From: Massilia aurea
GTDB taxonomy: Bacteria; Pseudomonadota; Gammaproteobacteria; Burkholderiales; Burkholderiaceae_D
Direction: 5' to 3'
Assembly (NCBI RefSeq): GCF_014200505.1
Contig: NZ_JACHBX010000001.1
Span: forward strand, 248,001-312,000
Length of the DNA stretch: 64,000 nt
Below, one piece after another: positions 55,099 to 63,478 of this stretch. The notes beneath the pieces were generated by a model. The model was not told the DNA's origin and made no database searches. It worked only from the letters and a program-made list of their open reading frames with translations. Position 1 is the stretch's first letter. Every line of letters starts with the position of its first letter. Both the position numbers and the translations under genes were made by a program.

Positions 55099-56868
55099 TT
55101 ATAACGGGCCGGCCATGGGCTGCGGGGCCAGCTGGGCGGCCGCGGACAGTGCGCGTTCACGGTCGACGATGGCGTCGATCGTGCGCTCTTCCAGGCCCAT
55201 CGCCCCGAGCACGAAGCTGGACAATTGCAGGCTCGCTTCCAGCGTTTCCGGTACCACGACCGAGGCGCCGGCCAGGCGCAGGTCGCGCGCGTGCTTCTCG
55301 TCGCGCGAGCGGGCGAACAAGGCCACGTGCGGGAATTCGCGCCGGATGCCGTGCACGGCCTGCAGCGCTGCGAGCGGCTGGTCCATCGTCAGCACGATCG
55401 CAGGCGCCTCGTCGGCGTGCACGCGGCGCAGCAGCTCGGGGCGCGCCGCGTTGCCGAACCAGACCGGCCAGCCGTCGGCGCGCAGCTGCGCGACCAGCCG
55501 CGCATCGGTTTCGAATGCCACGAACGGAATCTTTTGCGCAGTGAGCAGCTTGCCCAGTTGCTGGCCCACGCGGCCGAAGCCGGCAATGATGACTTGACCG
55601 CGCACCGCACTCAGGGCGGCATGATCGTGCTGCGCGGCCAGCTGCTCCCCTCGCGTTTCCAGCTGGTCGCCAATGGCCGTGCCCAGGCGCGCCAGCAGCG
55701 GCGTGATGAACAGCGACAGGCCCACCGCCAGCATCACGCGCGCGCCCAGCGCCGGATCGAGCACCCCGCTGGTCGCCGCATAGCCGATGACGATGAAGGC
55801 AAATTCGCCGCCCTGGCCCAGCAGCAGGCCACCTTCGACGGCGCGGCCCCACGGCAGGCCGCCCATCCGGAAAAGGAGGGCCACGACGACGCCCTTGATC
55901 AGCACCAGCTCGAGAACAAAAGTGGCCAGCCACAGCGGTGCGTCGAGGATCTGGCCGGTGTCGATCGTCATCCCGACCGTCATGAAGAACAACCCCATGA
56001 GCAGACCCTTGAACGGGTCGACCATCAGCTCGACCTCGTGCTTGAATTCGGTCTCGGCCAGCAGCAGGCCGGCGATCAGCGCGCCTAGCGCCATCGACAG
56101 GCCGGCGGCGGCCGACAATGCCGCGATGCCGAAGGTGGCGAGCAGCACCAGCGCCATGAACACGTCGGGCTGGCGCTGGCGGGCGAAGGCGCGAAACAGC
56201 GGGTGCACGACGCGCCCGCCGACCAAATAGATGAGGGCGATCGCGCCGGCGGCCTTGGCCAGCGTGATGGCGGCCAGCAGCAGCGCGTCGTTGCCGTCGC
56301 CGGCACCCTTGGCCAGCGCGCCGATCAGGATCAGGATCGGCACCACGGCCAGATCCTGCAGCATCAACACGGCGAAGGCGGCCTGGCCCAGGCGCGTGCC
56401 GGTGCTGTGCTGCTGGTTCATCAGCTGCATGACGACGGCGGTGGACGAGAGCGAGAGTACGAGGCCGAGGATGACAGCGGCCTGACCCGGCAAGCCATAC
56501 AGATACAGGGCGGCGCCGATCAGCGTCGCGCTGGCCACGACCTGCGCCGAGCCGGCGCCGAACACCCAGCGCCGCATCGACCACAGGCGCGCAGCGGACA
56601 GTTCGAGTCCAATCATGAACATCAGGAACAGCACGCCGATTTCAGCGAGCATCGAGATGCCGGGGCCGGCGGGGAAGGTGAGGAACGAGAGCCACGGCGT
56701 GTGGACGGCCAGCGCGCCCAGGCCAAAGGGGCCGAGCAGGGCGCCGACGGCGAGAAAGCCGAGCACCTGATTGATGCGCAGGCGCTGCAGGGTAGGAATG
56801 AGGATGCCGGCCAGGATCAGGAACAGCAGGATTTCACGCAGGAAGGGGAAAGCGTGGTGGTCGTTCAC
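55099..56868 (-). CDS. CPA2-family cation/proton antiporter with TrkA-N domain (Kef type)
   Basis: A 589-residue inner-membrane protein: about 12 helices of the Na+/H+ exchanger fold (LFLILAGILIPTLQ, LFLMFMIGLELSAARLW), followed by a cytoplasmic Rossmann RCK domain with VIIAGFGRVGQQLGKLL. This is the KefB/KefC/YbaL arrangement for K+ efflux under electrophile or pH stress. The glutathione-gating residues of KefC were not evaluated. No KefF/G ancillary gene is adjacent. It lies 33 bases before the CoA-transferase start and may be in the same unit. Confidence 0.9.
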   Translation of the reverse strand: MNDHHAFPFLREILLFLILAGILIPTLQRLRINQVLGFLAVGALLGPFGLGALAVHTPWLSFLTFPAGPGISMLAEIGVLFLMFMIGLELSAARLWSMRRWVFGAGSAQVVASATLIGAALYLYGLPGQAAVILGLVLSLSSTAVVMQLMNQQHSTGTRLGQAAFAVLMLQDLAVVPILILIGALAKGAGDGNDALLLAAITLAKAAGAIALIYLVGGRVVHPLFRAFARQRQPDVFMALVLLATFGIAALSAAAGLSMALGALIAGLLLAETEFKHEVELMVDPFKGLLMGLFFMTVGMTIDTGQILDAPLWLATFVLELVLIKGVVVALLFRMGGLPWGRAVEGGLLLGQGGEFAFIVIGYAATSGVLDPALGARVMLAVGLSLFITPLLARLGTAIGDQLETRGEQLAAQHDHAALSAVRGQVIIAGFGRVGQQLGKLLTAQKIPFVAFETDARLVAQLRADGWPVWFGNAARPELLRRVHADEAPAIVLTMDQPLAALQAVHGIRREFPHVALFARSRDEKHARDLRLAGASVVVPETLEASLQLSSFVLGAMGLEERTIDAIVDRERALSAAAQLAPQPMAGPL

Positions 56869-56886
56869 GGTAGTACCTGTTCGTGG

Positions 56887-56910
56887 AGGGTTGGCGCGAG
56901 CGCCAACCCT
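56887..56910. repeat. Short palindrome related to the dispersed GTAGGGT-type repeats
   Basis: A perfect 11-bp inverted repeat AGGGTTGGCGC with GCGCCAACCCT around two bases, flanked by GTGG and CCAC. It lies between the GH1-RmlD and Kef genes and resembles the arms of the repeat at 27830. Confidence 0.7.
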
Positions 56911-56924
56911 ACCACACGGACCGG

Positions 56925-59252
56925 TCAGGTCCCCGAGTGGATGGCCTCATCCAGTTCGGCCTGGCGCTCGCCACCCGCCACGTCCTGGCGCCGTTCGGCC
57001 TGCGCTTCGAGCTCGCGCCGTTCGTCGCGGTCGGCATTGCGCAGGTCGATGTAGCGGCGCAGCGCATCGTCAAGCGTCGGCAGCAGCGCGCCCCGTTCGC
57101 TGGCGAGCGCGCAATAGCGTGGGCGCGGCGCCGTGAAGCCGAATTCCTCGGCCGCTTTTGATTCCAGACTGCTGGCATCGATGCCGGCCAGTTCGGCCGC
57201 GCGCCGCGCCAGCTCGGCCCAGGTCAGTTCGCCCTGGTTGGCCAGATGCCAGATGCCGGCTTCGCCATCGACCGCGAGGTCGAGGCACGCATGCACCAGG
57301 TCGGGCACGAAGGTCGGCGACACGGTCAGGTCGCCGGCTGCGACGAACGGGTCGCCCCGTTCCAGCGCAGCGAGTGCCTGGGTGACGAAGTTGTGCTCGT
57401 CCCACGGCCCGAAAAAGGCGCTGGTGCGCACGACCAGCGCGCCCGGGTGATTCAGCAGGACCACGCGCTCGGCCTCGGCCTTGCTGCGGCCGTACACGCC
57501 CAGCGGCGCGACCGGATCGGATTCGACATACGGCCGCTCGTTGCTGCCATCGAACACGAGGTCGCTCGAGAACGTCGTCAGGTGGATACCATGCTGCGCG
57601 CAGGCGGCGGCCAGCGTCGCCGCGCCCACGGTGTTTTCACGCATGCAGCGTTCGAGTTCGTTCTCGGCATCGTCCACGCGCACGTAGCCGCAGGTATTGA
57701 TCACGGCCCATGGCTTGTAGCGGGCCAGTGCGCGCTCGACCGATTCCTGATCGGCGATGTCCATGTCCTGGCGCGACAGCAGGCGGTGCGCCAGATTGCG
57801 TTTTTCGCAGATGCGGGCAAAGGCGCGGCCCAGCGTGCCGGTCGCGCCCAGGATCAGGATGGGCGGGGCGCTCATGTCGACCACGCGGTGGCCATCGGCG
57901 GCGGTGGACGTTACGGTGTCGGGCGTGGCGACCGGCTGGCACACGAAGCGGCCCGGGCGACGCCACCAGCCCTGTGCGCGCAGCACCGGATGCGACAGCG
58001 GCTCGCCGGCGGCCAGTTCGTTCATCATCGTCGCCAGCGCAGTGCGGCGCGGCAGTGGCGAGCGCACGTCAAGCGGGCCCGGCTCGTAATAGCCGTTCTC
58101 TGCGGTGACGAGGCAGTTCCAGTCGAACGACCCGAGCAGCGCCCAGACCGTCACGGCGCGCACGTCAACGCCATTGGCGCGCGACCCCTGCGCGGCTTCC
58201 CAGATTTCAAGGAGCCAGCGCAGTTGGTCTTCGCGGTTGGCGTCGATGTGCGCCTCGGTGATCGCCAGCGGGATGCCGTAGCGTTCCCAGATTTCCTGCA
58301 GCAGCGGGGCGATGCCCGGTGTGGGCGTGGCCAGCACGCGCGACGCTTCGACGTCAGCGCACGGGAGGTCGTCGGCCATGCCGCGGTGGTGCGCCGGATA
58401 GCGCTCCGGCCGATGGTCGAGCCAGCGCTCGCTGGTAACGTAGTAATTGCAGCCGATGATGTCGGGCGGGCACGGGTTATCGCGGAACCAGAGGAGTTCG
58501 GCGGCCTCGGCGCCATTGCGCAGCAGGTAGTTCCACAACGGGTGGTCGGGCACGACCATCCCGCACAGCAGGTCCCAGCCGAGCCAGCGGCGCTCGTTGT
58601 AGAACTCGGCGACGTCGCTCAGTTCGGGCGTGCTGTAGGTCTTGCCGAGATCGTCGGTCTGGATCAGCTTGGCAGCCGGATTGACGGCGCGGATCGCGCG
58701 CATCGACAGCACGGTGGCGCGGCACTGATTCAGCAGCGCCTGGATGAACGTGCGGTCGTCGCGCCCGTGCGGATACCAGACGCCGTACAGGCCGGCGAAG
58801 CGCGCCGTCGTGCAGATTTCGTTGACGGGGGTGTAGTACTCGAGCCAGGGATAGCGCGCGGCGACGGCGCCGGCGTAGTCGGCCAGTGCCTCTGCAAAAC
58901 CGGGGTCGACCAGGCTCGTGTGGCGAGGCCCGCTGCCATGGTGGACCAGGCCGGCAATCGGCGTGACGCCGGCGGCGCGCAGGGCGTTCAGGCGTTCGTC
59001 GGGCCAGTGCCAGTTGGCGTGCTCGAGGCCATCCGGCGCCGTGCGTTCCCACAGGATCGGATAGCGGATGGCGCGGATGCCGAGGCCGGCGAAGCGCTCG
59101 ATGTCGCACGGCCGGTCGGTGTGGCCGTTGCGGTCGAGCTGGCTGAAATAGGCGTCCTGCACGCGGTTGACGGTGCATTCGAGGCCGCCCCACAGTTCGA
59201 GGGGATGGTCCTGGTGGTTCTGATCATTGTGGCTGTTCGTGCTCTTGTTCAT
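56925..59252 (-). CDS. Fusion of a GH1-like glycosidase and an RmlD-like sugar-nucleotide reductase
   Basis: A 775-residue two-part protein. The first 440 residues are a family-1-like TIM barrel, with the acid/base Glu in YTPVNEICTTA and the nucleophile Glu in LAITEAHIDANRED. After a short linker, residues about 465-775 are an RmlD-like (dTDP-4-dehydrorhamnose reductase) Rossmann domain: ILILGATGTLGRAF, NTCGYVRVDDAE, and YGRSKAEAERV for the YxxxK-type active site. There is no signal peptide. AAGGAA precedes the ATG. The pairing suggests a cytoplasmic enzyme acting on a sugar or glycoside derivative; the substrate and the reason for the fusion are unknown. Confidence 0.88.
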   Translation of the reverse strand: MNKSTNSHNDQNHQDHPLELWGGLECTVNRVQDAYFSQLDRNGHTDRPCDIERFAGLGIRAIRYPILWERTAPDGLEHANWHWPDERLNALRAAGVTPIAGLVHHGSGPRHTSLVDPGFAEALADYAGAVAARYPWLEYYTPVNEICTTARFAGLYGVWYPHGRDDRTFIQALLNQCRATVLSMRAIRAVNPAAKLIQTDDLGKTYSTPELSDVAEFYNERRWLGWDLLCGMVVPDHPLWNYLLRNGAEAAELLWFRDNPCPPDIIGCNYYVTSERWLDHRPERYPAHHRGMADDLPCADVEASRVLATPTPGIAPLLQEIWERYGIPLAITEAHIDANREDQLRWLLEIWEAAQGSRANGVDVRAVTVWALLGSFDWNCLVTAENGYYEPGPLDVRSPLPRRTALATMMNELAAGEPLSHPVLRAQGWWRRPGRFVCQPVATPDTVTSTAADGHRVVDMSAPPILILGATGTLGRAFARICEKRNLAHRLLSRQDMDIADQESVERALARYKPWAVINTCGYVRVDDAENELERCMRENTVGAATLAAACAQHGIHLTTFSSDLVFDGSNERPYVESDPVAPLGVYGRSKAEAERVVLLNHPGALVVRTSAFFGPWDEHNFVTQALAALERGDPFVAAGDLTVSPTFVPDLVHACLDLAVDGEAGIWHLANQGELTWAELARRAAELAGIDASSLESKAAEEFGFTAPRPRYCALASERGALLPTLDDALRRYIDLRNADRDERRELEAQAERRQDVAGGERQAELDEAIHSGT

Positions 59253-59397
59253 GGCGTTGGTTCCTTAATATTATTGCAACTAGCTGGTCGACCTGAAGTG
59301 CTCTGACTGATCTGTGTTGTGTTGGGAGAGCCCTGCTGCCGAGTCACGGACCGGGTGGCGGTTGACAGCGCGGCGGCAACCTGCAACCATGCGGTCC

Positions 59398-59445
59398 ATG
59401 ATCTTTCCGAAAGCACATTTCATTCTTTCCTGGTGGCGCCGCTGA
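59398..59445 (+). CDS. Trp-rich leader peptide upstream of trpS
   Basis: A 15-codon frame, MIFPKAHFILSWWRR, ending at TGA (59443-59445). It has two adjacent Trp codons at positions 12 and 13, only 104-bases-scale upstream of trpS. Trp is the rarest residue, so a tandem pair near the end of a short frame before the Trp-tRNA synthetase gene is unlikely by chance. An in-frame ATG at 59389 would add three residues. The ribosome site is weak, which lowers the confidence. Confidence 0.65.
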   Translation: MIFPKAHFILSWWRR

Positions 59446-59502
59446 TAGCGCGCGGCCACGGGAAATGATGTGCATTTCATAGCCGCCTCGATTCAGGCGG
59501 CG
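59398..59502 (+). promoter_or_regulatory. Putative tryptophan attenuator of trpS
   Basis: Three alternative pairings can be drawn. 1:2 pairs GCACAT (59413-59418) with ATGTGC (59468-59473) and GTGGC (59433-59437) with GCCAC (59455-59459), spanning the Trp codons. 2:3 pairs GCGGC (59452-59456) with GCCGC (59482-59486) and GAAATG (59462-59467) with CATTTC (59473-59478). 3:4 pairs GCCGCCT (59482-59488) with AGGCGGC (59495-59501). Stalling at the Trp codons would favour 2:3 and disrupt 3:4. The 3:4 hairpin lacks a good T run, so it may act as a weak terminator or translational block. Confidence 0.65.
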
Positions 59503-59548
59503 TTCATTGTTGATACGCAGCGATCGGGGCATAGAACCAGGAACCTCG

Positions 59549-60625
59549 ATGACACTGCCTACTTCAACTACTACTTCTATCGATACTGCCACTGCTGCCG
59601 TACCAACCGCAGCAACTACGCCAGCTGCCAACTCGATCATCCTCACCGGTGACCGGCCAACGGGCCCGCTGCACCTGGGCCACTTCGTCGGCAGCCTGCG
59701 CGATCGCGTGGCATACCAGCATCAATACCGTCAATTCGTCATGCTCGCCGACTCGCAGGCCATGACCGACAATATGGATGACTTGGGTAAGGTACACCGG
59801 AATGTGGTCGAAGTGGCGCTCGATTACCTTGCTGTCGGGATCGATCCGGCCAAGACGACCGTGTTCATCCAGTCCCAAATCCCGGAGCTGACCGAGCTGA
59901 CGTTCTATTACCTGAACCTCGTGACCGTTGCGCGCCTCGAGCGCAACCCGACCGTCAAGGCCGAAATCGTCCTGCGCGGCTTCGAGCGCGACATTCCGGC
60001 GGGCTTTTTGACCTACCCGGCCAGCCAGGCCGCCGACATCACCGCGTTCAAGGCGAACATGGTGCCGGTCGGTGAAGACCAGATCCCGATGATCGAGCAG
60101 TGCAACGAGATCGTGCGCAAGTTCAACCGCATCGTCGGGCGCGACATTCTGGTGGAAGCCAAGGCCTTCGTGCCCGAAGTGGGGCGCCTGCCAGGCATCG
60201 ACGGCAAGGCCAAGATGAGCAAGTCGCTGGGCAATACGATCAACCTGGGCGCCAGCCCTGACGAGATCCGCGCCGCCGTCCGAAACGTCTACACCGACCC
60301 GCTGCACCTGAAGGTCTCCGACCCGGGCCACATCGAAGGCAACGTCGCCTTCACGTATCTGGACGCGTTCGATACCGACAAGGACGGCCTGGCCGAGATG
60401 AAGGCGCATTACCAGCGCGGCGGCCTGGGCGACAGCATCGTCAAGAAACGCCTCGAAGGCATCCTGCAAGACATGCTGGCGCCGATCCGCGCGCGCCGCG
60501 AAGAGTTTGCGAAAGACCCGGCTTACGTCATGCAGATGCTGAAGGAAGGCACGATGAAGGCGCGAGAAGTCGCGGCGGCGACGACCGACGAAGTCAAGAA
60601 GGCGCTGGGGCTGTCGTACTTCTGA
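59549..60625 (+). CDS. trpS: Tryptophanyl-tRNA synthetase
   Basis: A 358-residue class I synthetase that charges tRNA-Trp. The HIGH-type motif is [18 protein letters not shown] and the KMSKS loop is [35 protein letters not shown] is the TrpRS-specific core. The N-terminus has a Thr/Ala-rich lead of about 30 residues that is longer than usual. The ATG at 59549 has AGGA at 59539-59542. Expression is probably linked to tryptophan supply through the leader peptide and hairpins just upstream. Cytoplasmic, essential. Confidence 0.95.
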   Translation: MTLPTSTTTSIDTATAAVPTAATTPAANSIILTGDRPTGPLHLGHFVGSLRDRVAYQHQYRQFVMLADSQAMTDNMDDLGKVHRNVVEVALDYLAVGIDPAKTTVFIQSQIPELTELTFYYLNLVTVARLERNPTVKAEIVLRGFERDIPAGFLTYPASQAADITAFKANMVPVGEDQIPMIEQCNEIVRKFNRIVGRDILVEAKAFVPEVGRLPGIDGKAKMSKSLGNTINLGASPDEIRAAVRNVYTDPLHLKVSDPGHIEGNVAFTYLDAFDTDKDGLAEMKAHYQRGGLGDSIVKKRLEGILQDMLAPIRARREEFAKDPAYVMQMLKEGTMKAREVAAATTDEVKKALGLSYF

Positions 60626-60705
60626 TGTGCTTCTGACTGGTATCGCGCGGCGATGCCGGCGGTAGCGCAGCGCAAGGCTATCGTAACTGTGAGTAGTAGA
60701 AAGCC

Positions 60706-60744
60706 CCCGGGGATGGCAAGCTGCGTGCTTGTCCATCACCCGGG
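60706..60744 (+). promoter_or_regulatory. Strong hairpin covering the ribosome site of the next gene
   Basis: A stem of about 16 pairs with two one-base bulges: CCCGGGGATGGCAAGC (60706-60721) folds on GCTTG-T-CCATC-A-CCCGGG (60727-60744) across a TGCGT loop. Its right arm contains the GGG of the Shine-Dalgarno GGGAG (60742-60746) that serves the ATG at 60753. It has no T run, so a translational role is more likely than termination. Confidence 0.6.
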
Positions 60745-60752
60745 AGTGCATC

Positions 60753-61802
60753 ATGAGCAAAGGCTTGCGCCTGACTGAAAAATGGATGCAGCGCGCCCTG
60801 TGGCTCGTTGCGTTCGTGTTTGCCGGCTTCTTGATCGGGCTTGGCAGCCTGATCGTGCAGAACGTGCGCGATGTGGAAGAGCCACTGACGCTCGAGCAGT
60901 TCATGGACTCGGCCCAATTGGCCAGTGTGCAAGCCGAGCGCGAAGCCGCGCACAAAGCGCAGGAACAGGCCCAGTCGCGCCTGGAGCAGGCGACCCAGAA
61001 GCACACGGTGGCCAGCGCGAATACTGCGTCGGCGCGCGAGACGTTCGCCAACTGGCTGGCGACGCGGCAGGTGACCGCGCGGCCCGAGCAGGATCCGGAA
61101 TTAATCAAGCGCACCGAGGCACTCGATGCGCTCGCAAGCGCCGAGCGCAAGGCGCTTGCAGCAGTGGAGGCCGAACAGCAGACGCTGCTCGACGCAACCC
61201 AGGCCGGGGAGCGTGCCGGCAACCGTTGGCGTGCGCTGGAAGAGCCTGCCGAGACGGCGTTGTTTGAAGCGCAGACTGCGCGCGATCTGCGCGTGTTTGG
61301 CTATCGGCTCGCGCTGACCCTGCCGCTGTTGCTGGTGGCCGGCTGGCTGTTCAAGCACAAGCGCAAAACGCCCGACTGGCCATTCGCCTGGGGCTTCATC
61401 CTGTTTGCGTTGTTCACGTTCTTTTTCGAGCTGGTGCCGTATCTGCCGAGCTATGGCGGGTACGTGCGCTACATCGTCGGTATCATCCTGACGGTCGTTG
61501 CGGGGCGCTATGCGATCCGGTGGTTGCAGGGATACCTGGCGCGCCAGAAACTGGCCGAGGCCTTGCCCGATGCCGAGCGGCGCCAGGGGATGCTCTATGA
61601 CGTGGCCCAGACCCGGCTGGCGAAAAGCCTGTGCCCCGGATGCGAGCGGGCGGTCGACCTGAAGGATGGCAAGAACGATTTTTGCCCGCACTGCGGCATC
61701 GGCCTGTTCAACCGCTGCACTGCCTGCACGACGCGCAAGAATGCGTTTGCACGGTTCTGCTTCGCGTGCGGCGCGGCGGCCAACACGACACTGGCTGATT
61801 GA
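60753..61802 (+). CDS. Membrane protein with coiled coil and double zinc ribbon
   Basis: A 349-residue inner-membrane protein. One helix (LWLVAFVFAGFLIGLGSLIV) is followed by a long coiled coil rich in Ala, Glu and Gln (about 55-165), a membrane hairpin (LALTLPLLLVAGWLF and WGFILFALFTFFFEL, plus YIVGIILTVVAG), and a cytoplasmic C-terminus with Cys pairs CPGC, CPHC, CTAC and CFAC, giving two zinc ribbons. No family function is known to me. The ATG at 60753 has GGGAG upstream, which lies in a strong hairpin. Monocistronic, with its own terminator. Confidence 0.8.
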   Translation: MSKGLRLTEKWMQRALWLVAFVFAGFLIGLGSLIVQNVRDVEEPLTLEQFMDSAQLASVQAEREAAHKAQEQAQSRLEQATQKHTVASANTASARETFANWLATRQVTARPEQDPELIKRTEALDALASAERKALAAVEAEQQTLLDATQAGERAGNRWRALEEPAETALFEAQTARDLRVFGYRLALTLPLLLVAGWLFKHKRKTPDWPFAWGFILFALFTFFFELVPYLPSYGGYVRYIVGIILTVVAGRYAIRWLQGYLARQKLAEALPDAERRQGMLYDVAQTRLAKSLCPGCERAVDLKDGKNDFCPHCGIGLFNRCTACTTRKNAFARFCFACGAAANTTLAD

Positions 61803-61808
61803 ATAAAA

Positions 61809-61841
61809 AAAACCGCAGCCGGCGGGGCCGGTTGCGGTTTT
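61809..61841. terminator. Intrinsic terminator after the zinc-ribbon membrane protein
   Basis: AACCGCA plus GCCGGC pair with GCCGG plus TGCGGTT, preceded by A and followed by T residues, so it can stop transcription from either side. It starts 7 bases after the stop at 61802. Confidence 0.9.
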
Positions 61842-61857
61842 ATGAAGTGCGCGCTAT

Positions 61858-61896
61858 GTAAGGTGGGCGGGTTTCCGCCCACGCGTTCAACACACC
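61858..61896. repeat. Half copy of the dispersed palindromic repeat
   Basis: GTAAGGTGGGCGGG and CCGCCCACGCGTTCAA with the following CACACC match the left half of the element at 27830-27868. It forms a GGTGGGCGG/CCGCCCACG-type hairpin between convergent genes. Confidence 0.75.
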
Positions 61897-61937
61897 TTCG
61901 CATACCAGGGAAGATGTGAAGTACGCGCTACCCGATA

Positions 61938-62900
61938 TCAGTCACGCAGGTCAGCTGGCACCTTGCCGCCATTGGCTGCCAGCTTGTTCATGACCTGGCG
62001 GTGCAGCCAGATGTTCATCTTGGCCGAATCGTTCATGTCGCCCGTGTAGTTCAGCTCAGTGGCGAGTTCCTTGCGCGACTGCAGGCTGCTGTCCAGGCCG
62101 AGCAGCTTGAGCAGGTCGACGATCGACGAACGCCAGTTCAGTTGCTGGCCCGACGAGGCGAGCATGCCGTTCAGGACTTGCTCGACGTCGACTGGCTGGG
62201 CTGGCGCCGCTGCTGGTGCTGGCGCTGCTACTGGTACGGCGGCCGTTGGTGCTGCCGGTGCTGCGGTCGGGGCAGCAGGTGCAGCCGTTGGCGTTGCCGC
62301 CGGTGCTGCGTCTTTTTTGCCTGGGAAAATTTTATGGAAGATGTTGCTCAGGATACCCACGGGACCCTCCTTTTCTGGTGATTGCTTACGGATATTGTTT
62401 GCCATGTAGCCCAGTGCGACGGCCAGGGCGGCGCCCCCGGCAGCCTTGATCAGCGTCGGATGCTCGGCGTAGAAGTCGCTCATGCGATCGACGATGCCGG
62501 GATTCTGCTGTTGTGCTTTTTCAGCCAGTTCCTGCACTTGTTCAGGCGAAACCTGCGCCGCCTGTTCAGGCGTAACCTGCGTTGGCACATTGTTGCCGAA
62601 GATCTTGCTCAGTGCACCACCGGCGACCGACGACAGCACGCCGCCGCCTGCGCCGCCCAGCAAGCTGGTCAGCATGCCGGCGCGCTGGTGCTGGTCGCTC
62701 TGGCCAAACAGCTGGCTGACCATTTGCGGGAACGGCGGGGTCTGGTCGGAGCGCAGTGCGCTCGCGATGCCTTGCGCGACGCTGGCCCGGGGCGCGTTCT
62801 GCGCTACTTGGTCGAAGTCGGCGGCAGCATTGCCGTTGGTGCTGGCGGCGCCTGCGCCACCAAGATATTGCTGCAACAAATTACCTAAATCAAAAGCCAT
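61938..62900 (-). CDS. DUF3597 protein with Ala/Pro linker and YidB-like N-terminus
   Basis: A 320-residue protein. The first 60 residues (MAFDLGNLLQQYLGG) resemble the start of DUF937/YidB-type proteins. A central helical part (VTPEQAAQVSPEQVQELAEKA) precedes a possible membrane-like helix (LIKAAGGAALAVALGYMA) and a low-complexity linker of near-repeats (TAAPAAP). The C-terminal 85 residues match DUF3597 (VDVEQVLNGMLASSGQQLNW, ELNYTGDMNDSAKMNIWLHR). AGGAG lies before the ATG at 62900. There is no signal peptide. Function unknown; DUF3597 is sometimes likened to LysM-type domains. Confidence 0.8.
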   Translation of the reverse strand: MAFDLGNLLQQYLGGAGAASTNGNAAADFDQVAQNAPRASVAQGIASALRSDQTPPFPQMVSQLFGQSDQHQRAGMLTSLLGGAGGGVLSSVAGGALSKIFGNNVPTQVTPEQAAQVSPEQVQELAEKAQQQNPGIVDRMSDFYAEHPTLIKAAGGAALAVALGYMANNIRKQSPEKEGPVGILSNIFHKIFPGKKDAAPAATPTAAPAAPTAAPAAPTAAVPVAAPAPAAAPAQPVDVEQVLNGMLASSGQQLNWRSSIVDLLKLLGLDSSLQSRKELATELNYTGDMNDSAKMNIWLHRQVMNKLAANGGKVPADLRD

Positions 62901-63127
62901 GTGTTCTCCTGCTGGGTGAATGCCGGGATGGATGACCAGCGTAGGCGTTTTGATATGGACCGCTCTGTACGATGACGAACCCACGGTGCATCGATCATCA
63001 ACGATCTGCGCTCTGTGAACTGCGCTCTGCGCTCTGTGATCATTACGTGGGTGTTGCGCAGGAAAGGGTAGTGCCGCATGTATTTGCCAGGTGGACACGA
63101 CAGTACCGCGAACGGTAAGCTGTCGGC

Positions 63128-63478
63128 ATGCCCTACGTCCCGCTTGCCGTGTTCCTCGTCCTCTACCTGTTTGCCAGCCTGGCCTGGAACATGTCCCAGG
63201 TCGTCGGCGCCGCCTACCTCGTTACCAGCCTGACCTGTTTCGTGGCCTACGCGATGGACAAGTCGGCTGCGCGCGCCAGCACCTGGCGCACGCCGGAAGC
63301 CACGCTCCTGCTGCTGGGTCTGATCGGTGGCTGGCCCGGCGCCGTGCTGGCGCAACAGTGGCTGCGCCACAAGACCAGCAAGCAATCGTTCCAATGGAAG
63401 TTCCAGGCGACGGTGGCGCTGAACCTGGCCGTATTCGCATTCCTTGCCTACCGTTTCGGTCAACCGACCGCCGCATGA
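63128..63478 (+). CDS. DUF1294 membrane protein
   Basis: A 116-residue inner-membrane protein with about three helices (LAVFLVLYLFASLAW, AAYLVTSLTCFVAYAM and FQATVALNLAVFAFL). The DUF1294 hallmark is MDKSAARASTWRTPEATLLLLGLIGGWPGA followed by RHKTSKQSFQWKF, seen here in full. The family is widespread and uncharacterised; in other proteins it is fused to cold-shock domains. Its stop overlaps the start of the next gene (ATGA), so the two are coupled. Confidence 0.85.
   Translation: MPYVPLAVFLVLYLFASLAWNMSQVVGAAYLVTSLTCFVAYAMDKSAARASTWRTPEATLLLLGLIGGWPGAVLAQQWLRHKTSKQSFQWKFQATVALNLAVFAFLAYRFGQPTAA

Noticed and set aside
57246..59306. A 686-codon open frame on the plus strand opposite the GH1-RmlD gene
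   Set aside because: Antisense shadow: no motifs, biased composition, and a well-supported enzyme on the other strand.
59362..59391. TTGACA at 59362-59367 as the trpS promoter
   Set aside because: No acceptable -10 hexamer lies 16-18 bp downstream, and the transcript would begin almost at the leader ATG.
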